From JAENVT01 sp031412355 (lineage in GTDB: Bacteria > Actinomycetota > Acidimicrobiia > Acidimicrobiales > Ilumatobacteraceae), in the NCBI GenBank assembly GCA_031412355.1, contig JANOCR010000208.1:1-8012 (forward strand): DNA of 8,012 nt, read 5' to 3'. Of this stretch, positions 1-6,167 are shown piece by piece. The position numbers and the translations under genes were made by a program. Numbering within the stretch: the first letter of the stretch is position 1; the number at the start of each line of letters is the position of its first letter. The notes beneath the pieces were generated by a model. The model saw nothing but the letters and a program-made list of their open reading frames with translations, did no database searches and had not been told where the DNA came from.

Positions 1-252
1 CTGACGAGCATCACGTACGAAAGCGGTGTCGACTCCCTGGGCGACACGCCGTCCCAACGCACACAACTCAGCTATGACATCGCCAACGACTTCACCACGG
101 CCAGCGTCGGTCTGCAGGCGCTGCTGACGACCGGCTGGGACATCAGTGAGCAGTCCGACGCGACGCTCTTCACTTCGACCAGCACGTCGGAAGTGTGGAC
201 ACTCGATCAATTCGGCGGCACCACCCACCTGACCTATGACACCGGAAACTGA
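1..252 (+). CDS. C-terminal fragment of an unrecognised Thr/Ser-rich protein
   Basis: Reading frame 1 is open from the window edge to TGA at 250-252, giving 83 residues with no start in view, so this is the 3' end of a longer gene. The fragment is rich in Thr, Ser and Asp, has no Cys, no membrane segment and no obvious catalytic motif. Alternating polar and hydrophobic stretches such as SEVWTLDQFGGTTHLTYD suggest beta structure. The codon choice (third-position G/C) matches the genes downstream, which supports it as real coding sequence. It ends 33 nt before the UDP-xylose-synthase-like gene on the same strand, so it may belong to the same surface-polysaccharide transcription unit, but that is inference from position only. 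I do not recognise the family, and the missing N-terminal part is needed to name it. Confidence 0.6.
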   Translation: MTSITYESGVDSLGDTPSQRTQLSYDIANDFTTASVGLQALLTTGWDISEQSDATLFTSTSTSEVWTLDQFGGTTHLTYDTGN

Positions 253-285
253 CATGCCCTCCCCCACACGAACGACACTTGCGTG

Positions 286-1236
286 ATGCGCCATCTCCTC
301 GCGGGCGGTGGCGGCTTCGTCGGCTCACACCTCGCCGAACTCTTCCTAGGTCGCGGTGACGAGGTCGTGGTCGTCGACAACTTCGCGACGGGGCGCCGGT
401 CGAACATCGCTCACCTCCACGGTCATCCGCGGTTCTCGCTCATCGAGCACGACATCACGACGCAACTGCCAACGTTCGACGTGTCGTTCGACGCGGTGCT
501 GGATCTGGCCAGCCCAGCGTCGCCCGCCGACTTCGCCACTATGCCGCTCGAGATCCTCGCGGTCGGCTCGACCGGCACACGCAACCTGCTCGACCTGGCC
601 CTGGCACACGGCGCCCGTTTCTTCCTTGCATCGACCAGCGAGGTGTACGGCGACCCGCTGGTGCATCCGCAGCCCGAGACCTACTGGGGTAACGTCAGCT
701 CGATCGGACCACGCAGTTGCTACGACGAGGCCAAGCGGTTCAGCGAGGCGATCACCATGGCCTACCACCGCGTGCACAGCCTCGACGTAAGGATCGCCCG
801 GATCTTCAACACCTACGGCGAACGCATGCGCCCCGACGACGGTCGCGTGGTCAACACACTGGTCGTCCAGGCCCTGCGCGGCGAGCCAATCACGCTGCAC
901 GGCGACGGGTCGCAGACGCGCAGCTTCTGTCATGTGGCCGACGAGATCACCGGGTTGGCCGCGGTGCTCGACGGCCATCTCATCGGGCCCGTCAACGTCG
1001 GCAACCCGAACGAGTTCACCATCCGCCAACTCGCCGACATGGTCGTCGAACTGACCAACTCGTCGAGCGACATCGTGACCGTGCCGTTGCCGCCCGAGCG
1101 CGAAGGCGACCCTGCCCAGCGGTGCCCCGACATCAGCCTGATCACCACCACATACGGATGGCAGCCGACGATCGACCTCGACCAGGGTTTGACCCGCATG
1201 ATCCAGTGGTTCCGCACCGAGGAGGGAATTGGATGA
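286..1236 (+). CDS. NAD-dependent epimerase/decarboxylase, UDP-glucuronate decarboxylase (UDP-xylose synthase)-like
   Basis: This is an extended short-chain dehydrogenase of 316 aa, close to the usual size of soluble bacterial UDP-xylose synthases. Counting from ATG 286, the N-terminal dinucleotide loop is GGGGFVG (residues 7-13), followed by the acidic VVVVDNF at the end of beta-2. The active site shows TSEVYGDP (T117, S118, E119) and the Y146-xxx-K150 pair in IGPRSCYDEAKR. Downstream lie RIFNTYGERM, GDGSQTRSFC and GDPAQRCPDI (R279), in the order found in UDP-glucuronate decarboxylases, whose Thr-Ser-Glu and late Arg are known catalytic residues. The family oxidises C4 of UDP-glucuronate with bound NAD, decarboxylates it and returns UDP-xylose in the cytoplasm. 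Small departures are Ala-Gly-Gly in place of the common Thr-Gly-Gly in the loop, and DEAKR for DEGKR. GTG at 283 is an alternative start, and neither start has a clear Shine-Dalgarno. The stop overlaps galE, so the two are co-translated. A related 4,6-dehydratase is less likely given the UXS-type motifs. Confidence 0.85.
   Translation: MRHLLAGGGGFVGSHLAELFLGRGDEVVVVDNFATGRRSNIAHLHGHPRFSLIEHDITTQLPTFDVSFDAVLDLASPASPADFATMPLEILAVGSTGTRNLLDLALAHGARFFLASTSEVYGDPLVHPQPETYWGNVSSIGPRSCYDEAKRFSEAITMAYHRVHSLDVRIARIFNTYGERMRPDDGRVVNTLVVQALRGEPITLHGDGSQTRSFCHVADEITGLAAVLDGHLIGPVNVGNPNEFTIRQLADMVVELTNSSSDIVTVPLPPEREGDPAQRCPDISLITTTYGWQPTIDLDQGLTRMIQWFRTEEGIG
1221..1226 (+). promoter_or_regulatory. Shine-Dalgarno GGAGGG for the galE-type gene
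   Basis: GGAGGG ends 6 nt before ATG 1233 and lies inside the last codons of the preceding gene. It fixes the GalE start at 1233 and rules out the much longer upstream in-frame extension that begins around 717. It is one of the few strong ribosome binding sites in the window. Confidence 0.75.
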
Positions 1237-2228
1237 GCGTGCTGGTCACCGGCGGCGCCGGGTACATCGGTTCGCACACCGTGCGCCGGTTGACCGCGCT
1301 CGGCCACGAGGTGGTCGTCCTCGACTCGATGGAATACGGCCATCGCAACGCCGTGATCGAAGCCGAACTGGTCGAGGGCAACATTGCCGACCTCGACCTC
1401 GTCGTCGAACTGTGCACCCGCCGAGACATCACCCAAGTCGTGCACTTCGCCGCATACAAGAGCGTCGGGGAATCGATGGAACAGCCGTCGCGCTACTGGC
1501 TCAACAACGTCACCGGCACCGTCAAACTGGTCGAAGCGATGCTGACTGCGGGAGTCAACGACATCGTCTTTTCGTCGTCGTGCTCGGTGTACGGCACACC
1601 ATCGGTCGTGCCCGTCACCGAAGACGCCCCGATTCAACCCGAGAGCATCTACGCCGAGTCGAAGGCCATGACCGAACGCATCCTGCACTGGTACGGCATC
1701 AGTCACGGATTGCGCTCGGTCAGCCTGCGTTACTTCAACGCCGCGGGAGCCAGCGCCGACAGCCGCATCGGCGAAGACTGGCGGCAGTCGCTGAACCTCA
1801 TCCCGCTGGTCATGAAGGCCACGCTCGGCAAGCGTCCACCGGTCAAGGTTTTCGGCACCGACTACTCGACTCCCGACGGCACGTGCATTCGCGACTACAT
1901 CCACGTCGACGATCTCGCCGACGCACACGTGAAGGCGCTCGACTACCTCAGCGGCGGCGGCTCATCGACGGCACTCAACGTCGGCACCGGCAGCGGCAGC
2001 AGCGTGATGCAAGTCATTGCCGCGACGGAACGGATCACCGGTCGATCCGTGCCATGGGAGGCCGCGCCGCGACGTGGCGGCGACCCTGTCGCCGTGTTCG
2101 CCGATCCAACACTGGCCAGCAAGTTGCTCGACTGGCACCCGTTGCACGGTCTCGACGACATCGTCTCGTCGGCGTGGCAGTGGCACAGCACCCACCTCGA
2201 TGGCTACGACGAGTCGCCTTCGCCCTGA
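1233..2228 (+). CDS. galE: UDP-glucose 4-epimerase (GalE family)
   Basis: This 331-aa protein matches the usual 330-340 aa of GalE, which interconverts UDP-glucose and UDP-galactose with tightly bound NAD through a 4-keto intermediate. The nucleotide loop is TGGAGYIGSH (residues 6-15). The HFAAYKSVGES block (71-81) and FSSSCSVYG (113-121) hold the catalytic Ser at S116, and the Y140-xxx-K144 pair lies in SIYAESK. The substrate-binding blocks RYFNAAGA (166-173), NLIP (188-191) and CIRDYIHVDDLA (218-229) are all typical. The start is set by GGAGGG and the ATGA overlap with the upstream decarboxylase. At the position aligned with E. coli Tyr299, which gates the sugar pocket, this protein has V288 (GDPVAVFADP), so N-acetylated or other sugars may fit. 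With a UDP-xylose maker upstream, epimerisation of UDP-xylose to UDP-arabinose is also conceivable. The 3' end overlaps the convergent hydrolase by 25 nt. Confidence 0.93.
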   Translation: MSVLVTGGAGYIGSHTVRRLTALGHEVVVLDSMEYGHRNAVIEAELVEGNIADLDLVVELCTRRDITQVVHFAAYKSVGESMEQPSRYWLNNVTGTVKLVEAMLTAGVNDIVFSSSCSVYGTPSVVPVTEDAPIQPESIYAESKAMTERILHWYGISHGLRSVSLRYFNAAGASADSRIGEDWRQSLNLIPLVMKATLGKRPPVKVFGTDYSTPDGTCIRDYIHVDDLADAHVKALDYLSGGGSSTALNVGTGSGSSVMQVIAATERITGRSVPWEAAPRRGGDPVAVFADPTLASKLLDWHPLHGLDDIVSSAWQWHSTHLDGYDESPSP

Positions 2229-2968
2229 CGCTGCCTGTCGAGCCAACCGAGCAGCACGGCGATCGCCCGCGGATCGTGCCGCAGCCGATGACCAGCGCCC
2301 GGGATGAGACGAAGTTCGGCCGCACCGTGAGCCGCTGCCAACTGCCGGGCGTCGACAGTCGGCACGCTGTCGTCGTCGTCGCCGTGCATGACCAGCAGCG
2401 GTCGCGGAGCCAACCGATGTGCGGCATCGACCGGCCGGAAGCGGCGCAACTCCCTGGCCCACTCGTCGAACGACGGCGGGAAACTGGGCGTGCGGACCGC
2501 GCCGATCTCGCGGGCATGCTCGAGGAAGCGCCGAGGTTGCGCGGCCCAGTCGTCGAAATCGGCGCGCGGGCTCAACAGGGCTGCGCCGCGCACCCGTGGA
2601 TCGTCGGCCGCAACACAGGTGACCACTGATCCACCCGTGTTCGTGCCGACCAGCCAGATCCCGGTCGGGCCGGTCTCGGAAATGAGATTGTCGATCGCGG
2701 CACGCAGGTCGTCGACCCAGCCCTGCAACGAGAAGTCGCCCTCGCTGGTACCGCAACCCCGAAACGTGAAGGTCATCGCCACCCAGCCGAGTTCGTTGGC
2801 CATTCGGTCGATCAACTCGGGGAACGTGCCGCCGCTCTGGCGGGCATCGAGCGGCCCGATGGGAAAGCCATGACACAGGATCACCCCCGGCAGCGGACCA
2901 TGGCGGCCGGCAGGACGCGCCATGTAGCGCGCCAGGGTCAGGTTGCCGGAGCGGAACTCGCCGTTCAC
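2204..2968 (-). CDS. Alpha/beta hydrolase family protein with Asn at the nucleophile elbow
   Basis: This 254-aa protein has a recognisable alpha/beta-hydrolase layout and no signal peptide. In order: LPGVILCHGFP (residues 26-36, the HG oxyanion region), FRGCGTSEGDF (69-79), the elbow WLVGTNTGGS (105-114), RPLLVMHGDDDDSVP (189-203, acid residue probably D199), and GAGHRLRHDP (224-233, catalytic His probably H227). The family normally carries G-x-S-x-G at the elbow. Here the central residue is N110, codon AAC at 2641-2639, one transition from AGC. If the family alignment holds, the protein has His and Asp but no serine nucleophile, so it may be inactive, or repurposed for binding. The GTG start at 2968 is forced, because an in-frame TAA (end of the upstream small gene) lies four codons before it. 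No good ribosome binding site is visible, so coupling to the upstream gene is likely. The substrate cannot be named. Confidence 0.82.
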   Translation of the reverse strand: MNGEFRSGNLTLARYMARPAGRHGPLPGVILCHGFPIGPLDARQSGGTFPELIDRMANELGWVAMTFTFRGCGTSEGDFSLQGWVDDLRAAIDNLISETGPTGIWLVGTNTGGSVVTCVAADDPRVRGAALLSPRADFDDWAAQPRRFLEHAREIGAVRTPSFPPSFDEWARELRRFRPVDAAHRLAPRPLLVMHGDDDDSVPTVDARQLAAAHGAAELRLIPGAGHRLRHDPRAIAVLLGWLDRQRQGEGDSS

Positions 2969-2977
2969 ACCGCGGGC

Positions 2978-3202
2978 TTATGTTCTCGGCTTGCGCCGGC
3001 GGCGGGTGGCCCCGGCCCGCGCCAACACGTACCCGCGGTTGCGCGCCTCGACCAGCGTGTCGGGGCCGAAACACGTACCGGTCTCAGTATCGATGATGTC
3101 GGCGATCACCGCGGCGTCGTCCCAAGTGTCGAGGTCGTAGACGAACTGCGTGCGCTTGTCGCCGAGGAACCTGGTGTGCTCGAAGCGGGACGGTCGCTGC
3201 AT
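2978..3202 (-). CDS. Small conserved-looking protein of unknown function, 74 aa
   Basis: Translation from ATG 3202 gives a 74-aa soluble protein. The core (residues 7-62) has FEHTRFLGDKRTQFVYDLD, then an acidic helix-like stretch WDDAAVIADIIDTE, and TCFGPDTLVEARNRGY. The tail is very basic (RRRRKPR, residues 67-73), which could contact nucleic acid or simply be disordered. Similar short proteins with a GDKRTQ...FGPDTL...EARNRGY pattern feel familiar from actinobacterial genomes as uncharacterised proteins, but I cannot name a family. The gene sits 9 nt upstream of the hydrolase, in the same frame, so the pair is probably one transcript. Alternative starts exist at 3226 (ATG) and 3256. The 3202 start avoids overlapping the divergent DsbA-like gene. 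No clear Shine-Dalgarno is present. Confidence 0.65.
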   Translation of the reverse strand: MQRPSRFEHTRFLGDKRTQFVYDLDTWDDAAVIADIIDTETGTCFGPDTLVEARNRGYVLARAGATRRRRKPRT

Positions 3203-3217
3203 GACGTCCGACGCTAG

Positions 3218-3232
3218 CGCGGCCATTCCGCG
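3218..3232. promoter_or_regulatory. Short inverted repeat in the divergent intergenic gap
   Basis: CGCGG-ccatt-CCGCG is a perfect 5+5 inverted repeat with a 5-nt spacer. It is centred in the 46-nt gap between the start of the 74-aa gene (-) and the start of the DsbA-like gene (+). Both divergent promoters must lie in or near this gap, so an operator role is possible. A GC-rich repeat this short can easily arise by chance. No convincing -10/-35 pair was seen. Confidence 0.2.
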
Positions 3233-3248
3233 ATGCGATGATGAGCCC

Positions 3249-3920
3249 GTGCCCACCTCGATCGAGTTCTACTTCGACCCGATGTGTCCGTGGGCGTATC
3301 AGACGTCGGTGTGGATCCGCGACGTGCGGTCACAGATCGACCTCGACATCACCTGGCGGTTCTTCTCGCTGGAGGAGATCAATCGACCCGAGGGCAAGCG
3401 TCACCCGTGGGAGCGGCCGCTGGCGTACGGCTGGACGCCGATGCGTGTCGCGGCCTGGCTGCGTCGGATCGACATGAGCCTGTGCGACCGCTGGTACGAG
3501 GCATGTGGACGAGCGCTGCACGTGGACGGCCGCCGGTTCTACGAACGCGACGTCGCCATCGATCTGCTCGAGTCGATCGGTGCGCCACCCGCAGCATGGG
3601 ACGACGCCATAGCCGACCTCACAACCCACGACGATGTGCACACCGATCACGACCATGCCGTGGCCGCATACGGTGCCTTCGGCGTGCCGATCATCGTCTT
3701 CGCCGACCACCGCGCGATCTTTGGACCCGTTGTGGTGCCGGCGCCCACGGGCAAGCAGGCGTTGAAGCTGTGGGATCTATGCATGGACTACTGCGACGTC
3801 GACGGACTGTTCGAGATCAAGAAGCCGAAGTCGACCGCCGACCTAAGAATGATCGCCCACGAGTTCGAGCCATATCTCACTGCTCGTCAGTGGGCCACGA
3901 TCGAGAGTCCCGCACCGTGA
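3249..3920 (+). CDS. DsbA-family (thioredoxin-fold) protein with single-Cys CPWA site
   Basis: This 223-aa cytosolic protein (no signal peptide) starts with the thioredoxin beta strand TSIEFYFDPMCPWAYQTSVW (residues 3-22). The active-site motif is C13-P-W-A16, where classical DsbA/FrnE proteins have CxxC. A long helical insertion follows (about 40-150), then AYGAFGVPIIVF, which holds the cis-Pro loop (GVP), then IFGPV. The layout fits the DsbA/FrnE branch that includes the mycothiol-dependent nitroreductase Rv2466c (site CPWC) of mycobacteria. A lone N-terminal Cys would suit a monothiol mechanism with mycothiol mixed disulfides, or a GST-kappa/isomerase-like reaction, but this is inference. 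GTG 3249 is chosen because it starts directly before the first beta strand. An upstream ATG at 3201 would add 16 residues and overlap the divergent gene. It is followed after 7 nt by a DinB/MDMPI-like gene, probably its operon partner. Confidence 0.8.
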   Translation: MPTSIEFYFDPMCPWAYQTSVWIRDVRSQIDLDITWRFFSLEEINRPEGKRHPWERPLAYGWTPMRVAAWLRRIDMSLCDRWYEACGRALHVDGRRFYERDVAIDLLESIGAPPAAWDDAIADLTTHDDVHTDHDHAVAAYGAFGVPIIVFADHRAIFGPVVVPAPTGKQALKLWDLCMDYCDVDGLFEIKKPKSTADLRMIAHEFEPYLTARQWATIESPAP

Positions 3921-3927
3921 GCACACC

Positions 3928-4734
3928 ATGATCCCCACCGACACCATCGACAAGCTCGAGGCAGTGTGGCGCTCCGTTTGCGCGCTCGGCGACGAACTCG
4001 ACGAGCAACAGTGGAAGCTGCCCACCGACCTCGCCGGATGGGACGTGCAAGACAACCTGTCCCACCTCATCGGCACTGAGCGCATGTTGCAGGGGCTGCC
4101 GCCGGCGGAGACACCGACGCAGGTCGGTGACCACGTCAAGAATCCGATCGGCCAGTTCAACGAGGCCGAGGTCGAGGCTCGCCGCGGCCGAACGGGCGCC
4201 GAGGTGCTGACCGAGTGGAACGCGCTGGTCGATCTGCGCCTGACCACGCTGCGAACCGCCGACGCGACGTACTTCTCCAAGGAGATGGCGACGCCGACGG
4301 GGCCCGGCACTGCGGCCGACTTCCTGCACATCCGGGTGCTCGATTGCTGGCTCCACGAACAAGACATGCGCCGCGCTGTCGACAAGCCAGGACACCTCGC
4401 TGGGCCCGCAGCCGAACACACCGTCGACCGGCTGCTACGAACCATTCCCATCGTTGTCGGAAAGCGAGCGGCAACACCCGAGGGCGGCGCCGTGGTCGTC
4501 GACATCGCCGGCGACATCCAGCGCCACGTCGTGTGCGAAGTCACAGGTGGCCGGGCGGCCGTCGTTGCAGCCGCCAGCGCCGAGCCGCTGGCGACCATCA
4601 CCCTCGATGCAGAGGCGTTCGTCGTGCTTGCCACCGGTCGGCGTACCGCCGCGGCCATGGAGGATCGCATCGACCTGGCGGGTGATCACGATCTCGGTCA
4701 ACGCGTTGTCGACAACCTCAACATGATGATCTAG
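3928..4734 (+). CDS. Maleylpyruvate isomerase family (DinB/MDMPI) mycothiol-associated protein
   Basis: This 268-aa protein has two domains. The N-terminal DinB-like four-helix bundle (about residues 5-155) shows WDVQDNLSHLIGTERML (38-54) with H46, and LDCWLHEQDMRRA (138-150). D139 and H143 fit the spacing of the metal ligands in the mycothiol-dependent maleylpyruvate isomerase of Corynebacterium glutamicum. The C-terminal part (about 185-265) has VVVDIAGDIQRHVVCEV, ITLDAEAFVVLATGRR and DHDLGQRVVDNLNMM, matching the MDMPI C-terminal domain. Relatives use mycothiol as cofactor in isomerisation or S-transfer, or are uncharacterised, so the specific reaction is open. The ATG at 3928 is 7 nt after the DsbA-like gene, with a weak GTGAG upstream, so translation is probably coupled. 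It ends only 3 nt before the stop of the convergent membrane-protein gene, leaving no room for a separate terminator. Confidence 0.85.
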   Translation: MIPTDTIDKLEAVWRSVCALGDELDEQQWKLPTDLAGWDVQDNLSHLIGTERMLQGLPPAETPTQVGDHVKNPIGQFNEAEVEARRGRTGAEVLTEWNALVDLRLTTLRTADATYFSKEMATPTGPGTAADFLHIRVLDCWLHEQDMRRAVDKPGHLAGPAAEHTVDRLLRTIPIVVGKRAATPEGGAVVVDIAGDIQRHVVCEVTGGRAAVVAAASAEPLATITLDAEAFVVLATGRRTAAAMEDRIDLAGDHDLGQRVVDNLNMMI

Positions 4735-4737
4735 GGC

Positions 4738-5199
4738 CTACGTGACGTCAGGGTCGGTGGCCCGCGGCCCGACGGCTCCGATGGCCTCGAAGTACGCGTG
4801 ATGCGCATCGACCACATTGACGACGTCGACATCGTCGAGGATCACGATCCCGTTGCGTTCCGCTTCGCCCAGCAAGAAACCGGTCAGCGTGTCTTCGCTG
4901 ACAACGACCGGTGTCGTGATGTCTTGGCGCCGATCGACGACGTTCGACGGTTGCAGCCCCTTGGCGTGCAGCCACCGCATGTGGAACGTCAGGAGCTGCT
5001 CCAACTCGTCGGGGGTCAGGCGGGATTGCGTGCCGACCGGCAGGAACTCGGCCACGAACTCGACTGCCTCATCGACGATGTACACCGAACGCGGCGCGAC
5101 CGAATCAAGCCGGCGCGCCTCGCGACCCACCACCACCGCAGCAATCACGAAAGTGCTCAGCGCGGCAACCACGATGAGGACGAAAGTAACTGCAGGCAC
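4738..5199 (-). CDS. Small single-pass membrane-anchored protein, unknown function
   Basis: This 153-aa protein has one N-terminal hydrophobic segment (residues 4-24, VTFVLIVVAALSTFVIAAVVV) followed directly by positive charge (GREARRLD). The rest is therefore predicted to face the cytoplasm, with the N-terminus outside. The soluble part is acidic and helical: APRSVYIVDEAVEFVAEFLP (35-54), LTPDELEQLLTFHMRWL (61-77), then a VVVSEDTLTGFLLGEAERNG stretch and VVDAHHAYFEAIGAVGP (129-145). The REARRLDsVAPR...DEAVEFVA pattern looks like a recurring actinobacterial protein of unknown function; no enzyme motif is visible. The GTG start at 5199 is the first possible, because an in-frame TGA lies two codons upstream, and GGTGAG serves as a weak ribosome binding site. 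It is 49 nt downstream of the second CHRD gene on the same strand with no convincing terminator between, so read-through is possible. Confidence 0.72.
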   Translation of the reverse strand: MPAVTFVLIVVAALSTFVIAAVVVGREARRLDSVAPRSVYIVDEAVEFVAEFLPVGTQSRLTPDELEQLLTFHMRWLHAKGLQPSNVVDRRQDITTPVVVSEDTLTGFLLGEAERNGIVILDDVDVVNVVDAHHAYFEAIGAVGPRATDPDVT

Positions 5200-5248
5200 C
5201 GCCGCTCACCATAGCGATGTCACTGCGACACCGGCTGGCCCCTACATG

Positions 5249-6160
5249 TCAGAACAGGTAGCCGACGACGTCGATCACGAAGTGGGTCGAGTTGGCTCCA
5301 CCGGTGACCTTCACCCGGCCGGCAGAGTCGACCGCTACCTGGGTGCCGACCGCAAGGTTCTGGTTGGTTCCCGCCCAGTTGATGTTGCTCGTTGCCGGAG
5401 CATCGACCAGAGCGGCGTTGTACAGCTTCAAGAAGCCGCCCGGCCCGACCGTCTCGGTCACCGTCAACGTCACAAGTGCCGCGGTAGCTCCGGGCGGCAC
5501 AGCGATCACACTGGTGCCGACCCCGTTCTTTCCGGTGGCCAAGCTGATGGTGCGGGTTTCCAGTGCAGCGATCTTGGCACCAGCATTGTCACGCGAGTCA
5601 TAGGCGCGCAACGGCGTGGGTAGCAGGTGTGCCTCGCCGGCCGGCGGCGGACCCTTGCTGAGTTGACCGCGTATTGCCCCAGCCGGGAGGTCGACTGTGT
5701 GAACGTTGACGTAGAACCCCGCCGGATTGTCCATGATCTCCAGCGCCAACGCCGGCGCCACGATGCCACAACCTGACGCGGAGGAGACCCCGAGTTCGTT
5801 GAACGGGGCGAAATCGATCACGATCGGCCCATTGACGTTCGCTGCGCCGCGATGGATGTGGGCCAGGGTCGGTGGGGACAGGATGCCGCTGTACGACAGG
5901 TCCCAACACACCTCGGCACCCGACACGGTGTCGGCTGGCTGGATGATGTCGAAGGTGACAGCGGCGGCGCCGACCCCGTCGGCATCCCCTGGCGGTACTT
6001 GGCTGGTACCGGAAAGCTGGGCAACGAAGGGCGTGTTCGCAACTTGGATGAAGTTCAGGCTGCCCTCGTTGCTGCGGGCGTTTCCAAAGGCGATGGTTGG
6101 AATTGCGATCGCCGCTGCGAGTCCGACTGCCGTCATGGCAGCCAACGTTCTCTTGTGCAT
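5249..6160 (-). CDS. Secreted CHRD-domain protein (copy B of a tandem pair)
   Basis: This 303-aa protein starts with a signal peptide: basic MHKR, hydrophobic core to about residue 25, likely cleavage near G26-A28. The CHRD domain (about 43-170) shows FVAQLSGTSQVPP, the AHIHRGA loop (H101, H103), GFYVNVHT (H154) and GAIRGQL. A linker (GPPPAGEAHLLP) leads to a beta-rich module (about 181-303) running from PLRAYDSRD through VPPGATAALVTLTVTE and TSNINWAG to the terminal FVIDVVGYLF. That module resembles the repeated domain ending in VDVxGYF common in secreted actinobacterial proteins. C85 and C131 are its only cysteines and lie in the CHRD domain, so a disulfide is likely. CHRD domains bind or scaffold in secreted proteins, and no bacterial enzymatic role is established, so the function is unknown. 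A ribosome binding site (GAGAGGGG) precedes ATG 6160. It is paralogous to the gene at 6335-7270. Confidence 0.87.
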   Translation of the reverse strand: MHKRTLAAMTAVGLAAAIAIPTIAFGNARSNEGSLNFIQVANTPFVAQLSGTSQVPPGDADGVGAAAVTFDIIQPADTVSGAEVCWDLSYSGILSPPTLAHIHRGAANVNGPIVIDFAPFNELGVSSASGCGIVAPALALEIMDNPAGFYVNVHTVDLPAGAIRGQLSKGPPPAGEAHLLPTPLRAYDSRDNAGAKIAALETRTISLATGKNGVGTSVIAVPPGATAALVTLTVTETVGPGGFLKLYNAALVDAPATSNINWAGTNQNLAVGTQVAVDSAGRVKVTGGANSTHFVIDVVGYLF

Positions 6161-6167
6161 GTCAGTC

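Noticed and set aside
717..1232. In-frame upstream extension of galE to give a 503-aa protein
   Set aside because: It lies in another frame of the UXS-like gene, is Arg-rich shadow translation, and the strong GGAGGG with ATG 1233 plus the GalE N-terminal loop define the true start.
930..1928. Minus-strand ORF of 332 codons antisense to the sugar-nucleotide genes
   Set aside because: No recognisable domain, and it overlaps two well-supported genes completely. Long antisense frames are expected at this GC content.
1962..3074. Long minus-strand ORF (370 codons) across galE and the hydrolase
   Set aside because: Low-complexity Arg/Pro/Gly-rich translation with no motif. It is the shadow of two real genes in high-GC DNA.
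5200..5248. Hairpin GGTGTC-gcagt-GACATC (minus strand) as terminator for CHRD copy B
   Set aside because: Only 6 bp with one wobble and no T tract, too weak next to the clear terminator at 6267-6314.
4817..5623. Plus-strand ORF of 268 codons spanning the membrane-protein gene and part of CHRD copy B
   Set aside because: It crosses two supported minus-strand genes and a non-coding gap, and its Ser/Thr/Arg-rich translation lacks any motif.
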